DNA of 52,661 bases from the IMG/VR virus record IMGVR_UViG_3300017605_000425, positions 1 to 52,661 of that record. One strand, 5' to 3'. The notes beneath the pieces were generated by a model. That model was not told where the DNA came from. It did not search any database and worked only from the letters and a program-made list of their open reading frames with translations. This document shows, in pieces, positions 5,990 through 13,504 of this stretch (position 1 is the first letter of the stretch; every line of letters starts with the position of its first letter). The translations under genes and the position numbers were made by a program. This DNA is from a virus.

Positions 5990-6074
5990 TTTTGTATAGT
6001 TCAATTAATCTAATTAGTGAAATGATTATTTGCATGGTTGCTACAATTCCAAGAAGTAACAAACTATAGAGCAT
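5976..6074 (-). CDS. Single-pass membrane peptide (32 aa)
   Basis: GAGGAAAAT directly precedes ATG 6074. Translation MLYSLLLLGIVATMQIIISL followed by IRLIELYKKESK is one transmembrane helix with a basic tail. Overlaps the end of the preceding gene by 11 bases. Confidence 0.55.
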   Translation of the reverse strand: MLYSLLLLGIVATMQIIISLIRLIELYKKESK

Positions 6075-6285
6075 ATTTTCCTCTTTTTAGTGCCTTATCT
6101 AAGGCTTCTTTAGAAAAAGCTAAGCATTCGTCCGATTCTTGGTCCATACAATTAAAATTAAGATCTAAATTCTTTTGATTACATCTAGAGGCATGAACCG
6201 TCCTCATGCAAATTGGACAATGAGGATAACGGCGATAGTCTTTTCCTTTAATGAGGGTGCAATAATTAACAATTCTTTTTTCCAT
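6064..6285 (-). CDS. Zinc-ribbon protein (73 aa), probably leaderless
   Basis: Contains CPICMRTVHASRC with more Cys later (FNCMDQESDEC), a likely zinc site. The ATG at 6285 is six bases after the -10 box of the promoter at 6291-6319, so the transcript should begin at or next to the start codon. No nearby Shine-Dalgarno site. Function unknown. Confidence 0.6.
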   Translation of the reverse strand: MEKRIVNYCTLIKGKDYRRYPHCPICMRTVHASRCNQKNLDLNFNCMDQESDECLAFSKEALDKALKRGKYAL

Positions 6286-6286
6286 A

Positions 6287-6784
6287 CTAAGATATAACCC
6301 CAGAAGGTTTATTTGTCAAGGCTACATCATTCTTGCCATTCTGGCCAATTGATTGCCATTGAATTAGATATGCTTCGTTATAAACACCCTTACAACATCG
6401 CCCACAAGCAATCTTAGACCGTCTAAACCGATGGATAGTTTTATTACATCCAGGGCATTGGCCTATATAGTTTTTCCTAGGAATAACTGTATTGGCAGAT
6501 GAATAAGTCCGTTCCCCATCCCCACCTAAAGATAGGCACAGAGCTTTCCAGATTCGATTATGACCACTTTTTGTCAGGGCATGAGCTATTTCATGGATAA
6601 TAGTCAAAAGCATATTTTCAAAAGTATTAAGTTCTGCCAAGGGACGGCTTATGCCTATCTGTTTAACTCCATATCGACATTCGCCCTTGCGTTGTTTGCT
6701 ATGATCCCAGACAAAAGAATAGTCTGGACAATGGTACTTGATTAAGTCTTTGGCCGCCATTTCTATTCGTTCTAAGTGTTCCAT
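6287..6784 (-). CDS. SprT-like zinc metalloprotease
   Basis: The 165-residue protein has HEIAHAL (residues 64-70) and a third His at 75, the SprT/Spartan pattern for catalytic zinc. A C-terminal ribbon, CPGC then CGRC (about residues 113-131), matches the SprT zinc ribbon. The family cleaves DNA-bound or DNA-crosslinked proteins in other systems; the phage role is unknown. It is the first gene of the leftward arm and its ATG at 6784 falls seven bases after a -10 box, so it may be leaderless. Confidence 0.85.
   Translation of the reverse strand: MEHLERIEMAAKDLIKYHCPDYSFVWDHSKQRKGECRYGVKQIGISRPLAELNTFENMLLTIIHEIAHALTKSGHNRIWKALCLSLGGDGERTYSSANTVIPRKNYIGQCPGCNKTIHRFRRSKIACGRCCKGVYNEAYLIQWQSIGQNGKNDVALTNKPSGVIS
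6291..6319 (-). promoter_or_regulatory. Sigma70 promoter, leftward
   Basis: Perfect TTGACA (6314-6319), 17-base spacer, TATATC (6291-6296) on the minus strand. It lies inside the 3' end of the SprT-like gene. Predicted +1 is on the start codon of the gene at 6064-6285. Confidence 0.75.
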
Positions 6785-6790
6785 ACTTGG

Positions 6791-6818
6791 AGTATAAGGG
6801 ACTACGGGATTCTGTCAA
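6791..6818 (-). promoter_or_regulatory. Sigma70 promoter at head of leftward arm
   Basis: Perfect TTGACA (6813-6818), 16-base spacer, TATACT (6791-6796) on the minus strand. Predicted +1 at 6784 is the A of the SprT-like start codon. It is the outermost leftward promoter and probably drives early transcription. Confidence 0.8.
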
Positions 6819-6886
6819 CACCTATTTTTGAACTGATTTACATTGAATATCAAGGATTTATAAGATTTTGTAAAAATAGTTTTAGT

Positions 6887-6898
6887 TTACAATTGTAA
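6887..6898. promoter_or_regulatory. 12-bp perfect palindrome
   Basis: TTACAATTGTAA is a perfect inverted repeat about 70 bp upstream of the -35 box of the first leftward promoter. Candidate binding site for a dimeric regulator; no protein can be named. Confidence 0.35.
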
Positions 6899-6962
6899 CC
6901 GTTGGTTGTTGTTATCCATGCCCTATTGATTATCAATGCTTTTCAAGGGAGTCTTATCTAAA

Positions 6963-6992
6963 TTGAAAACTATTTTAAATTATTTTTATACT
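6963..6992 (+). promoter_or_regulatory. Candidate rightward promoter
   Basis: TTGAAA (6963-6968), 18-base spacer, TATACT (6987-6992). Each box has one mismatch to consensus, in an AT-rich stretch. It would transcribe the structured region and, with read-through, the late arm. Confidence 0.45.
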
Positions 6993-7139
6993 CAAAAGAC
7001 TTGATTATCAAAGAAAAGGATTAATTAAGAGATTGCCCTAAAAGATTATATGACAACAAAATCCTAAATCCCTACCCATGATATGAAGGGGCATTGCTCC
7101 TGTCTTTAAAGTAGTAAAAGGCTATTGAAGGCCTGAATA

Positions 7140-7430
7140 TCTAGATTGTATGTCTGAAGGTTCCTGGTTCACCGCTTGCGCTTCAAAACAGGAAAGGGAT
7201 AGACAAGGTTTCATAACAACGCTCAGAAGGTAACGACTGAGGGCAGAAAAGGGACAATCGAAGAGTTTGAACTTCAATCATGACTGAGGACGTTAAAGCT
7301 TCTTCTATTATATAGAAGGGTTTTAGTTTCTTTTGATTGAAGCTACTTTGAAGGGGGCAATAAAGCCCCCAGATAACTTGCTCGCTGGCTTCACGTTGTT
7401 CAGTTTGTCCAGCTTGCTTTAAAAGAAAAG
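7140..7430 (+). ncRNA. Structured region, possible small RNA(s)
   Basis: Successive hairpins: TTCCTG/CAGGAA (7161-7194), CTCAG/CTGAG (7222-7241), CTTCTAT/ATAGAAG (7302-7318) followed by a T-rich run, GGGGGC/GCCCCC (7353-7370) and GCTGG/CCAGC (7384-7413). No good reading frame. The CTTCTAT hairpin plus T-run could end a plus-strand RNA begun at 6963-6992. No known RNA family recognised. Confidence 0.35.
7353..7370. other. GC-rich hairpin
   Basis: GGGGGC-aataaa-GCCCCC, a six-pair all-GC stem in an AT-rich region. There is no T-run on either side, so it is not a standard terminator. Possible RNA stability element or protein site. Confidence 0.5.
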
Positions 7431-7548
7431 AATTTAAGCTCCTGGGTTTTGCCCATACGCTTTAAGTTTAACTATCGTTTAAATTAAATTAAAGTGAGTT
7501 AAATGATAAGGCGACGTTAAACGGAGCAATTTAACGAACAATTAGTAA

Positions 7549-7608
7549 GTGAGTGTTCACTCACATTCTATCTAGCTTAAGCTTTAACTATCGTATTCAA
7601 ATGAATAC
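7549..7608. repeat. Paired 7-2-7 palindromes
   Basis: GTGAGTG-TT-CACTCAC (7549-7564) and GTATTCA-AA-TGAATAC (7593-7608) share the same geometry but not sequence, with starts 44 bp apart, about four helical turns. Candidate operator, origin or terminase-recognition sites. Confidence 0.45.
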
Positions 7609-7703
7609 ATTTAAGTTTAGTTGAGTATCAAGCCTTTCGGCTAGCCTAAGCTATATCTAAAGTAAGAAGTTCAAGTAAACTTTAAGTATTAACATCGGTC
7701 CCA

Positions 7704-7870
7704 CCCAGTATGGGGTGTTCCCTTTGAGGGTTAGGATTTGGATTATAACTAGTACTAATAGAGACACAGTCTCCCAGTAGCAATCAGTATCAACCATTTT
7801 CACCACTATGCTTTATAGTAAACCATCAACTATAAACTATAGATTAGGGTACCCCCAGTAGTACCCAGTA
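7704..7870. repeat. Iteron-like CCCAGTA repeats
   Basis: Four direct copies of CCCAGTA at 7704, 7773, 7854 and 7864; the last two are 10 bp apart and lie within an AGGGTAC/GTACCCT inverted repeat. Directly upstream of the late arm. Origin, packaging or regulator binding is possible. Confidence 0.4.
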
Positions 7871-7966
7871 CCCTCATTCCCACAGACTAAAGAAGCAAAT
7901 TAAGGGTCCTTTTGGCCCTAAAAACTAACGTCCCATAACAAAGTATAAAATAGAGGAGAACAAAGT

Positions 7967-8287
7967 ATGAATCAAGCAATAACAAACGATTTGAATAAAC
8001 AGGTAGAAACCCTGAAAGAGAAGATCTCTGGCCTCCAGAATGTCAGCCGTCTTATCGGTAACGCCCTAAGTATTATCGGGGATACAGACATCAAGGGTGG
8101 ACACGCCCGCGCTGTTGCGGAAGTCCAGGAATGGTTAGGGGGCTTTGATGCCACCGTCAAGTCCCAACTTCAGGCCCTTCAGTCTATGCTGCCTAAGACC
8201 CCCGAAAAAGACATAAAGATTGCTGCTGCCCCAGAAGTCCCAGTGGTTGACTTGATAGCCGATACGGTTGCTGTTGAGGCTAAATAG
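7967..8287 (+). CDS. Hypothetical protein, first rightward gene (106 aa)
   Basis: GAGGAG lies nine bases before the ATG. An N-terminal coiled coil (LNKQVETLKEKISGLQ) is followed by a helical domain and a Val/Pro-rich tail. Start of the block that leads into the terminase genes. Not recognised. Its stop overlaps the next GTG start by one base. Confidence 0.65.
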   Translation: MNQAITNDLNKQVETLKEKISGLQNVSRLIGNALSIIGDTDIKGGHARAVAEVQEWLGGFDATVKSQLQALQSMLPKTPEKDIKIAAAPEVPVVDLIADTVAVEAK

Positions 8288-8547
8288 TGCTTTCCTTAAA
8301 GCCCTCCTATCTCGGCCACATCATAGCCCTAGGCTTATTTGTAGACAGTTTGGTGAAGTCCTCTGCCTCCCTAGCCGTTTGTAGTGTAGCTGCCTTGGTT
8401 ACCTCCCTGGCCTATGACTTCATTGAACGCCATTATTCGACCAAAGACATCAAATTCTCCCTTCCTGAAGAAGCCAAGAGGAAGATGCAGGATTTGGAAC
8501 AAAGAGTCCAGACTATTGAGTTCGGAATTAAGTCACGCGGCTTTTAG
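8287..8547 (+). CDS. Membrane protein with coiled-coil tail (86 aa)
   Basis: GTG start at 8287 with GAGG seven bases ahead. About two hydrophobic segments (LGHIIALGLFVDSL, LAVCSVAALVTSLAY) precede a charged coiled coil (KRKMQDLEQRVQTIEF). Could be a holin-like or inhibitor protein by topology, but this is not assigned. Confidence 0.6.
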   Translation: MLSLKPSYLGHIIALGLFVDSLVKSSASLAVCSVAALVTSLAYDFIERHYSTKDIKFSLPEEAKRKMQDLEQRVQTIEFGIKSRGF

Positions 8548-8556
8548 GAGGATCAA

Positions 8557-8934
8557 ATGATTTCCTTTAGTTTAGTTGTAGCCTCCAACAACCTCTTAGC
8601 CCTAAAGAACTTCACAGTCTTCCTCAATAACTATAAGATCTTTGAGAAGCCTAATTTTATAGAACGGTGGATGATTGATAAGTCCCAGGTCTGGGTGAAT
8701 AAGAGAGCCATCCAGAACTTCCTAGACATCGTGACTGAGGTCAAGAAATTTGAGACAAATATTGGTTTGAACGACTGTGCTACCAGTCTCTTCACTGTTA
8801 TCTATATAGCCAATGAATATAAGCTTGGAAAGATGGTCATCCATGATGCCCTGGAACTCTTCCAGATTATCTCCACGACTGAGTTGGCCTTTGAGAAGCT
8901 CAAGAAACCCCAGAGTGATGAGAGCTACAAGTAA
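8557..8934 (+). CDS. Hypothetical protein (125 aa)
   Basis: AGGAGG precedes the ATG. All-helical protein, not recognised (LNNYKIFEKPNFIERWMIDK; DIVTEVKKFETNIGLND). It ends six bases before the small terminase start, so it is part of the packaging block. Confidence 0.6.
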   Translation: MISFSLVVASNNLLALKNFTVFLNNYKIFEKPNFIERWMIDKSQVWVNKRAIQNFLDIVTEVKKFETNIGLNDCATSLFTVIYIANEYKLGKMVIHDALELFQIISTTELAFEKLKKPQSDESYK

Positions 8935-8939
8935 GTTCT

Positions 8940-9326
8940 ATGGGTCTTCTAAATCCTTATCGTAAGGGTAACCCTAATTGGAAAGGGAAGAGTGGGAACC
9001 CAGATGGTCGTCCTAAACTTGGAACCACAATGGGGGTCAAACGTACTCTAGCCCGTCTTAAACGTAACCCAGTAGAAGAACTGATTAACCTAGCCGACTT
9101 GTGTAAGGCCAATGAGGACATCACCACGGCCATTAAGATTTGGGAAAAGCTTTATGATGATAGCTTGGATTCAGGTCTGGATGAAAAAGAACAGAAAAAG
9201 AATACTGCAAAACTTTTAGAGGAATTAGAAAATGGACCAACCCCTTCAGGCCGCACAAACCAATCCAGCACTCCAAGCGGCCATAAGACTGAGTTGGGAG
9301 CAGGGCAGACTCAAGCGGCTTCTTAA
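8940..9326 (+). CDS. terS: Terminase small subunit (putative)
   Basis: The N-terminus has KGNPNWKGKSGNPDGRPK, the basic GNP-x-GRPK motif often found at the start of DNA-packaging small subunits. A helical segment (VEELINLADLCKANEDITTA) follows. It sits immediately before the large subunit and its last 95 bases overlap that gene in another frame. It would recognise the packaging site and recruit the large subunit. Confidence 0.65.
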   Translation: MGLLNPYRKGNPNWKGKSGNPDGRPKLGTTMGVKRTLARLKRNPVEELINLADLCKANEDITTAIKIWEKLYDDSLDSGLDEKEQKKNTAKLLEELENGPTPSGRTNQSSTPSGHKTELGAGQTQAAS

Positions 9327-10701
9327 GCCAGTCCAGAAAGAGATTTATGATGCTATTAAAGCATCGACGGAACTTATCTACGTTGTTAATTGTTCTAGGC
9401 GTATTGGTAAAACTACTACTCTGGCTGCCATTGCCCTTGAGATAGCAATCCAGAATCCAGGTGCACAAGTCCACTTTGGTGCTCCTTATCAGAACGCCCT
9501 TAAAGACTTTCTTCTCCCAATTTTTAATCAGCTCCTTTCAGACTGTCCTCCAGATCTTAGACCTAAATGGAAGCCTAATGAGGGCCGTTTTATTGTTTCC
9601 AACGACTCTTCAATCAAACTTTGCGGGGCCAATAATGGACAGTTTGAAAACCTTCGGGGAAACAAATCAGATTTCTTTATCCTGGATGAAGCAGCCCAGG
9701 TAGATGAGTTAGACGCCATCGTCAAAGATGTAGCCCTTCCTCAATTACTTTCTTCTCAATTTCCTGGCAAGAAGATGATCTTGCCCTCTACACCACCTAA
9801 TACTCCTGATCACCCCTTCAAACTCTATGCCGAAAAGGCAAAATCGAGAGGTGCCTACAGTGAGTATGACATTGAGCGTAGTTGGTATTCTAAAGAAGAG
9901 ATAGAAAGATTCATTGAAGAGATGGGGGGTAGAAACTCTACCCGCTGTCAAAGAGAGTTATTCTGTAAGTTCGTTACCGACTCTTCTCTCCAGATAGTCC
10001 CAGAATGGGATTCTAAACTCTACGTCCAAGAAGTCAAGGAAGATGACTACTTCCAATTCTACTACATCCTAGAAGGGATGGATGTTGGATACCGAGACTT
10101 TACGGCTTGGCTTGGAGGGTATTATAATTTCCTGGATGCAAAACTTTATATTAAAAAAGAAATTGCAATGAGGGAAAATGAATTCCGTACTGATCGTTTG
10201 GCCGAACAGATAAAAAAGACTGAAGAAGAGTTTGCCAAGATTAGTGGAATGCAACACCGTATTAGACGGATTGCTGATAATGCCAACCTAAATATCTTGG
10301 CTGATATGTCCAGCATCTATAAACTTCCATTCTCTCCAGTCAATAAAAAGAATGGCAAAGAGTGGATGGTTAATCAGCTTAGACAGGCTGTTAAGGCTGG
10401 TAAGATAGTCATTGACCCCTCCTGTAAGATGCTTATCTCATCCCTGGAATTTGGTATCTGGAAACGAAATCGAGACGACTTTGATAAATCAGCCGATCTT
10501 GGACATTATGACTTTGTGGATGCTTTGATTTATCTTGTGGCTGTCTTACTTCCCACGGTCGTTAATATTAATCCCATTCCCCCACTCTATAAGATTAATG
10601 TCACCAATACAATGTTTCCCAATAATCAAATACCATTTAACAACACACAAGCCGACGTAGATGATGCTGTGCGTAAGATGTTCCCAAATCCATTTAAGTA
10701 A
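9232..10701 (+). CDS. terL: Terminase large subunit
   Basis: Packaging ATPase and nuclease, 489 residues. Walker A SRRIGKTTT (55-63), Walker B FFILDEAAQ (148-156), and the coupling STPPNTPDH (186-194). A C-terminal RNase H-like nuclease has candidate acidic residues D284 (GMDVGYRDF), D349 (IADNAN) and D427/D430 (GHYDFVDA). GAGGAATTAGAAA precedes the ATG inside the small-subunit gene. It cuts concatemers and drives DNA into the prohead through the portal encoded next. Confidence 0.93.
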   Translation: MDQPLQAAQTNPALQAAIRLSWEQGRLKRLLKPVQKEIYDAIKASTELIYVVNCSRRIGKTTTLAAIALEIAIQNPGAQVHFGAPYQNALKDFLLPIFNQLLSDCPPDLRPKWKPNEGRFIVSNDSSIKLCGANNGQFENLRGNKSDFFILDEAAQVDELDAIVKDVALPQLLSSQFPGKKMILPSTPPNTPDHPFKLYAEKAKSRGAYSEYDIERSWYSKEEIERFIEEMGGRNSTRCQRELFCKFVTDSSLQIVPEWDSKLYVQEVKEDDYFQFYYILEGMDVGYRDFTAWLGGYYNFLDAKLYIKKEIAMRENEFRTDRLAEQIKKTEEEFAKISGMQHRIRRIADNANLNILADMSSIYKLPFSPVNKKNGKEWMVNQLRQAVKAGKIVIDPSCKMLISSLEFGIWKRNRDDFDKSADLGHYDFVDALIYLVAVLLPTVVNINPIPPLYKINVTNTMFPNNQIPFNNTQADVDDAVRKMFPNPFK

Positions 10702-10716
10702 ACTTAAGGACTAATA

Positions 10717-12831
10717 ATGATTTCTAATTCCTTCGACTCCTACTGGGCTGCAGAACAAGATGTTCTGAAATTAGTTGGATACCTTGAATCAAAGGTATCT
10801 GACTTTGATCGTCATATTGATATGTCTGGTCGTTGGCTCACATGGCGGGATCTGTATTACAATTATTACTTAGTCAATGAACAGAACTATCTTTTTCCGA
10901 ATTATGGGGCAGATGGATTTAAACGCCTTAATATAAATCATTTCAGAGAAATCCTTAAACATTTACTTTCTTTAGTAACAGCCCAGAGAGTTGTACCTGA
11001 ACCCATTTCTACCAATACGGATGCCAAGTCTCAGGCCCAAACAATATTTTGTAAGAATATTTTAACTTATGAAAATAAAGAAAAACGACTTGATAAAACT
11101 TTTGAATTTGCTTGTGAAACAGCCATACTTCTCGGAGGAGCTTATGTCTCCAGAGAATGGGATGCTCAACTTGGTGATATTTATGGAGCTGACCCAATAT
11201 CGGGACAACAACTCCATAAAGGTGATTATGTAGTCAATATTTATAATCCCCTGGATTGTATTTTTGACTTTGCCCAAAGTGGGTGGGATGTTTCTAATTG
11301 GTGTATCCTTCGTAAATATTATAATCGATGGGATCTGGTTGAGAAATTCCCTCTTCATGCCGATGCCATCAAAGCCATCTCGATTGCTCCTGAAACCAAA
11401 AGACACCGCCTTGGACACATCATCAATGAGAAAAATGATGATTTGATTCCATTGTACACCTTCTACCATAAAAAGACAGCCTCAATGCCCATGGGCCGTA
11501 CTACAATCTTTTTAGATTCCCATACAGCCCTTTTTGATGGATCACTCCCATATAAGCGAGTTCCAGTAGACCGTATTGCAGCCGATGATCAGATTAATAG
11601 TCCCTTTCCCTATTCAGTCTCAATGGACCTTCTGCCCATCCAAAAAGTCTACAATGCTCTTGTATCAGCCGTTTGTACCAACCAAGCTGCCTTTGGTGTT
11701 CAGAATGTTATGATTCCCCGTGAGTGTTCAATTGCTTTAACCCAGTTGACAGAAGGAATGAACGCCATTTATTATGATGCCTCTGTTGCCCAGGGAGCCA
11801 AGCCAGAACCTCTGAATCTTTTAATGACTCGTCCTGAAATCTTTCAGTTCATTGAATATTTGGAACAAAAGATGGCCCAAATTTCAGGAGTCAATGACAC
11901 CATTCAGGGTAATCCAGCAGCCAATCTGAAATCTGGTACAGCCCTGGCCTTTGTTGCTTCTCAGGCTTTAACATTTATTAGCCCACTTTCTCGTTCCTAT
12001 AACTCTCTTCTTGAAGCCACTTGGACCGGAATTGTAGACATCATTAAAGAATTTGCCACGACTCCACGAATGTTAATGATTGCTGGCAAGTCAAATACTT
12101 ATGAAGCCACTCAATTTAGCAATAAAGATGTTGAAGATATTGATCGTGTGATTGTTGAAGCAGGAAATCCGCTGACTCAAACTCTGGCTGGACGTATTCA
12201 AATTGCCCAAGATTTACTTCAAGCTGGTCTTTTGAATAAAGAAGAATATATGACAGTGATTCAAACTGGGCAAATTGAGCCTCTCTATGCCTACGAGACG
12301 GCTGAACTTCTGTGTATTAAGAAATCAACTGAGGATTTACAGGCTGGAAAACCCCATAAAGCCCTCATCACAGATAATCACCCTTTATTCATCCGTGAAT
12401 TTTTAACCATCTTGGCCTCTCCTGATGTTCGATTAGCCCAAGATAATGCCGTCATGGTTAATACACTACAGGCCATTCAACAACATATGGATCTTTGGAA
12501 ACAAGCCACATTAACTAATCCAGCCATTCTTGCCATTCAAAATGTGCCTCCATTTCCAATGCCTCAACCTCCAATGATGCCCGGAGGACCCGGAGGCCCA
12601 ACACCCCCACAAGTAGCTCCAGGTGTAAATACTGGAAAAGAAAATCCAAATGGATCTAAAGTTCCTAAAGCCCCCAATTTACCAGGAGTGGTTCAGTCTA
12701 CTCCTCCTGGATCAGCTCCAAGAGTAGCTCCTCCCCAAGCCCCAAAGCTTCCTCCTGGAACTCCAGCCATTACACAAGAGGCTGCTGTACAATTACAAGC
12801 CGCACAGCCTTCTCAGCCGCCCCTTAGATAA
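10717..12831 (+). CDS. Portal protein
   Basis: 704 residues, the size of P22-type podovirus portals. The wing and crown region has PFPYSVSMDLLPIQKVYNAL and the conserved QISGVNDTIQGNPAANLKSG, then ALAFVASQALTFISPLSRSY, a stretch seen in podovirus portals. The last 100 residues are Pro/Gly-rich (PPFPMPQPPMMPGGPGG) and probably disordered. It lies 15 bases after the large terminase and forms the dodecameric DNA channel. Confidence 0.88.
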   Translation: MISNSFDSYWAAEQDVLKLVGYLESKVSDFDRHIDMSGRWLTWRDLYYNYYLVNEQNYLFPNYGADGFKRLNINHFREILKHLLSLVTAQRVVPEPISTNTDAKSQAQTIFCKNILTYENKEKRLDKTFEFACETAILLGGAYVSREWDAQLGDIYGADPISGQQLHKGDYVVNIYNPLDCIFDFAQSGWDVSNWCILRKYYNRWDLVEKFPLHADAIKAISIAPETKRHRLGHIINEKNDDLIPLYTFYHKKTASMPMGRTTIFLDSHTALFDGSLPYKRVPVDRIAADDQINSPFPYSVSMDLLPIQKVYNALVSAVCTNQAAFGVQNVMIPRECSIALTQLTEGMNAIYYDASVAQGAKPEPLNLLMTRPEIFQFIEYLEQKMAQISGVNDTIQGNPAANLKSGTALAFVASQALTFISPLSRSYNSLLEATWTGIVDIIKEFATTPRMLMIAGKSNTYEATQFSNKDVEDIDRVIVEAGNPLTQTLAGRIQIAQDLLQAGLLNKEEYMTVIQTGQIEPLYAYETAELLCIKKSTEDLQAGKPHKALITDNHPLFIREFLTILASPDVRLAQDNAVMVNTLQAIQQHMDLWKQATLTNPAILAIQNVPPFPMPQPPMMPGGPGGPTPPQVAPGVNTGKENPNGSKVPKAPNLPGVVQSTPPGSAPRVAPPQAPKLPPGTPAITQEAAVQLQAAQPSQPPLR

Positions 12832-12855
12832 AATTTAAAGATTTAGGAGACAAAA

Positions 12856-13467
12856 ATGTTTGATTCAATTAATTCTAATGTAACAACTTATACTGGTTTA
12901 GCCGTCAACCAAAATACAGATTATAATTTTTATAATCCTTACATCCCTTTATATGGTTGTTCTGTCCAAGCCGTTTATACTGATGCCACTCCAGGCGCAA
13001 AAAGTTTTGTTGCTGCCAATGTCACTGTTACTCCAGTAAATACAATTACAATTACTTCCCATGGATTTTTTACTGGCCTTAAAGTTGCTTTGACTGGGAC
13101 CAATCTTCCAGGGGGACTATCGGCCACGAACTATTGGGTGATTGTTGTTAATTCATCGACGATTAAACTTGCTTCTTCATTGGCTAATGCTGTTCTTGGA
13201 ACTCCTGTTACAATTACCACTCAAGGAACTACGGCTGATGCTGCTTTGACTCCTGCTGCTCTGGCTGGTGTGGTAGTTAAATTACAGGCTTCAAATGATG
13301 GAACAAACTTTACCGATATTTCAGGTGATACAGTCACCATTAGTGCTGCTGGAAGTATTCTTTGGGATCTTGGAGTTGTAACCTATCGTGTTCTTCGAGT
13401 TTCTGAAACCGCTTCTACTGGTGCAATCAACTTAACCTTAAACTTCAACGCTATCAACGCTATCTAA
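12856..13467 (+). CDS. Beta-rich virion protein (203 aa)
   Basis: AGGAGA precedes the ATG. A central module (TVTPVNTITITSHGFFTG then LKVALTGTNLPGGLSATNYW) resembles Ig-like or decoration domains of phage structural proteins. The C-terminal half (LQASNDGTNFTDISG...ILWDLG) is another beta domain. Between portal and scaffold, so a head-surface or fibre protein is likely. Confidence 0.6.
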   Translation: MFDSINSNVTTYTGLAVNQNTDYNFYNPYIPLYGCSVQAVYTDATPGAKSFVAANVTVTPVNTITITSHGFFTGLKVALTGTNLPGGLSATNYWVIVVNSSTIKLASSLANAVLGTPVTITTQGTTADAALTPAALAGVVVKLQASNDGTNFTDISGDTVTISAAGSILWDLGVVTYRVLRVSETASTGAINLTLNFNAINAI

Positions 13468-13504
13468 CTTAATTTAATAATTTAATAACTTATTCGGAGA
13501 AACT

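Larger units (their letters stand above)
6785..7966. other. Divergent intergenic control region (1.2 kb)
   Basis: No convincing gene on either strand. It lies between the leftward and rightward arms. Contents in order: leftward promoter (6791-6818), a 12-bp palindrome (6887-6898), a rightward promoter candidate (6963-6992) and a structured stretch (7140-7430). Then come a 12-bp direct repeat (TTTAACTATCGT at 7467 and 7583), two 7-2-7 palindromes (7549, 7593) and four CCCAGTA words (7704-7870). It ends with a hairpin just before the first late gene. Likely origin, packaging site and promoter hub; inference from position and repeats. Confidence 0.6.

Noticed and set aside
7353-7370. GGGGGC/GCCCCC hairpin as a rho-independent terminator
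   Set aside because: No T-run follows on either strand.
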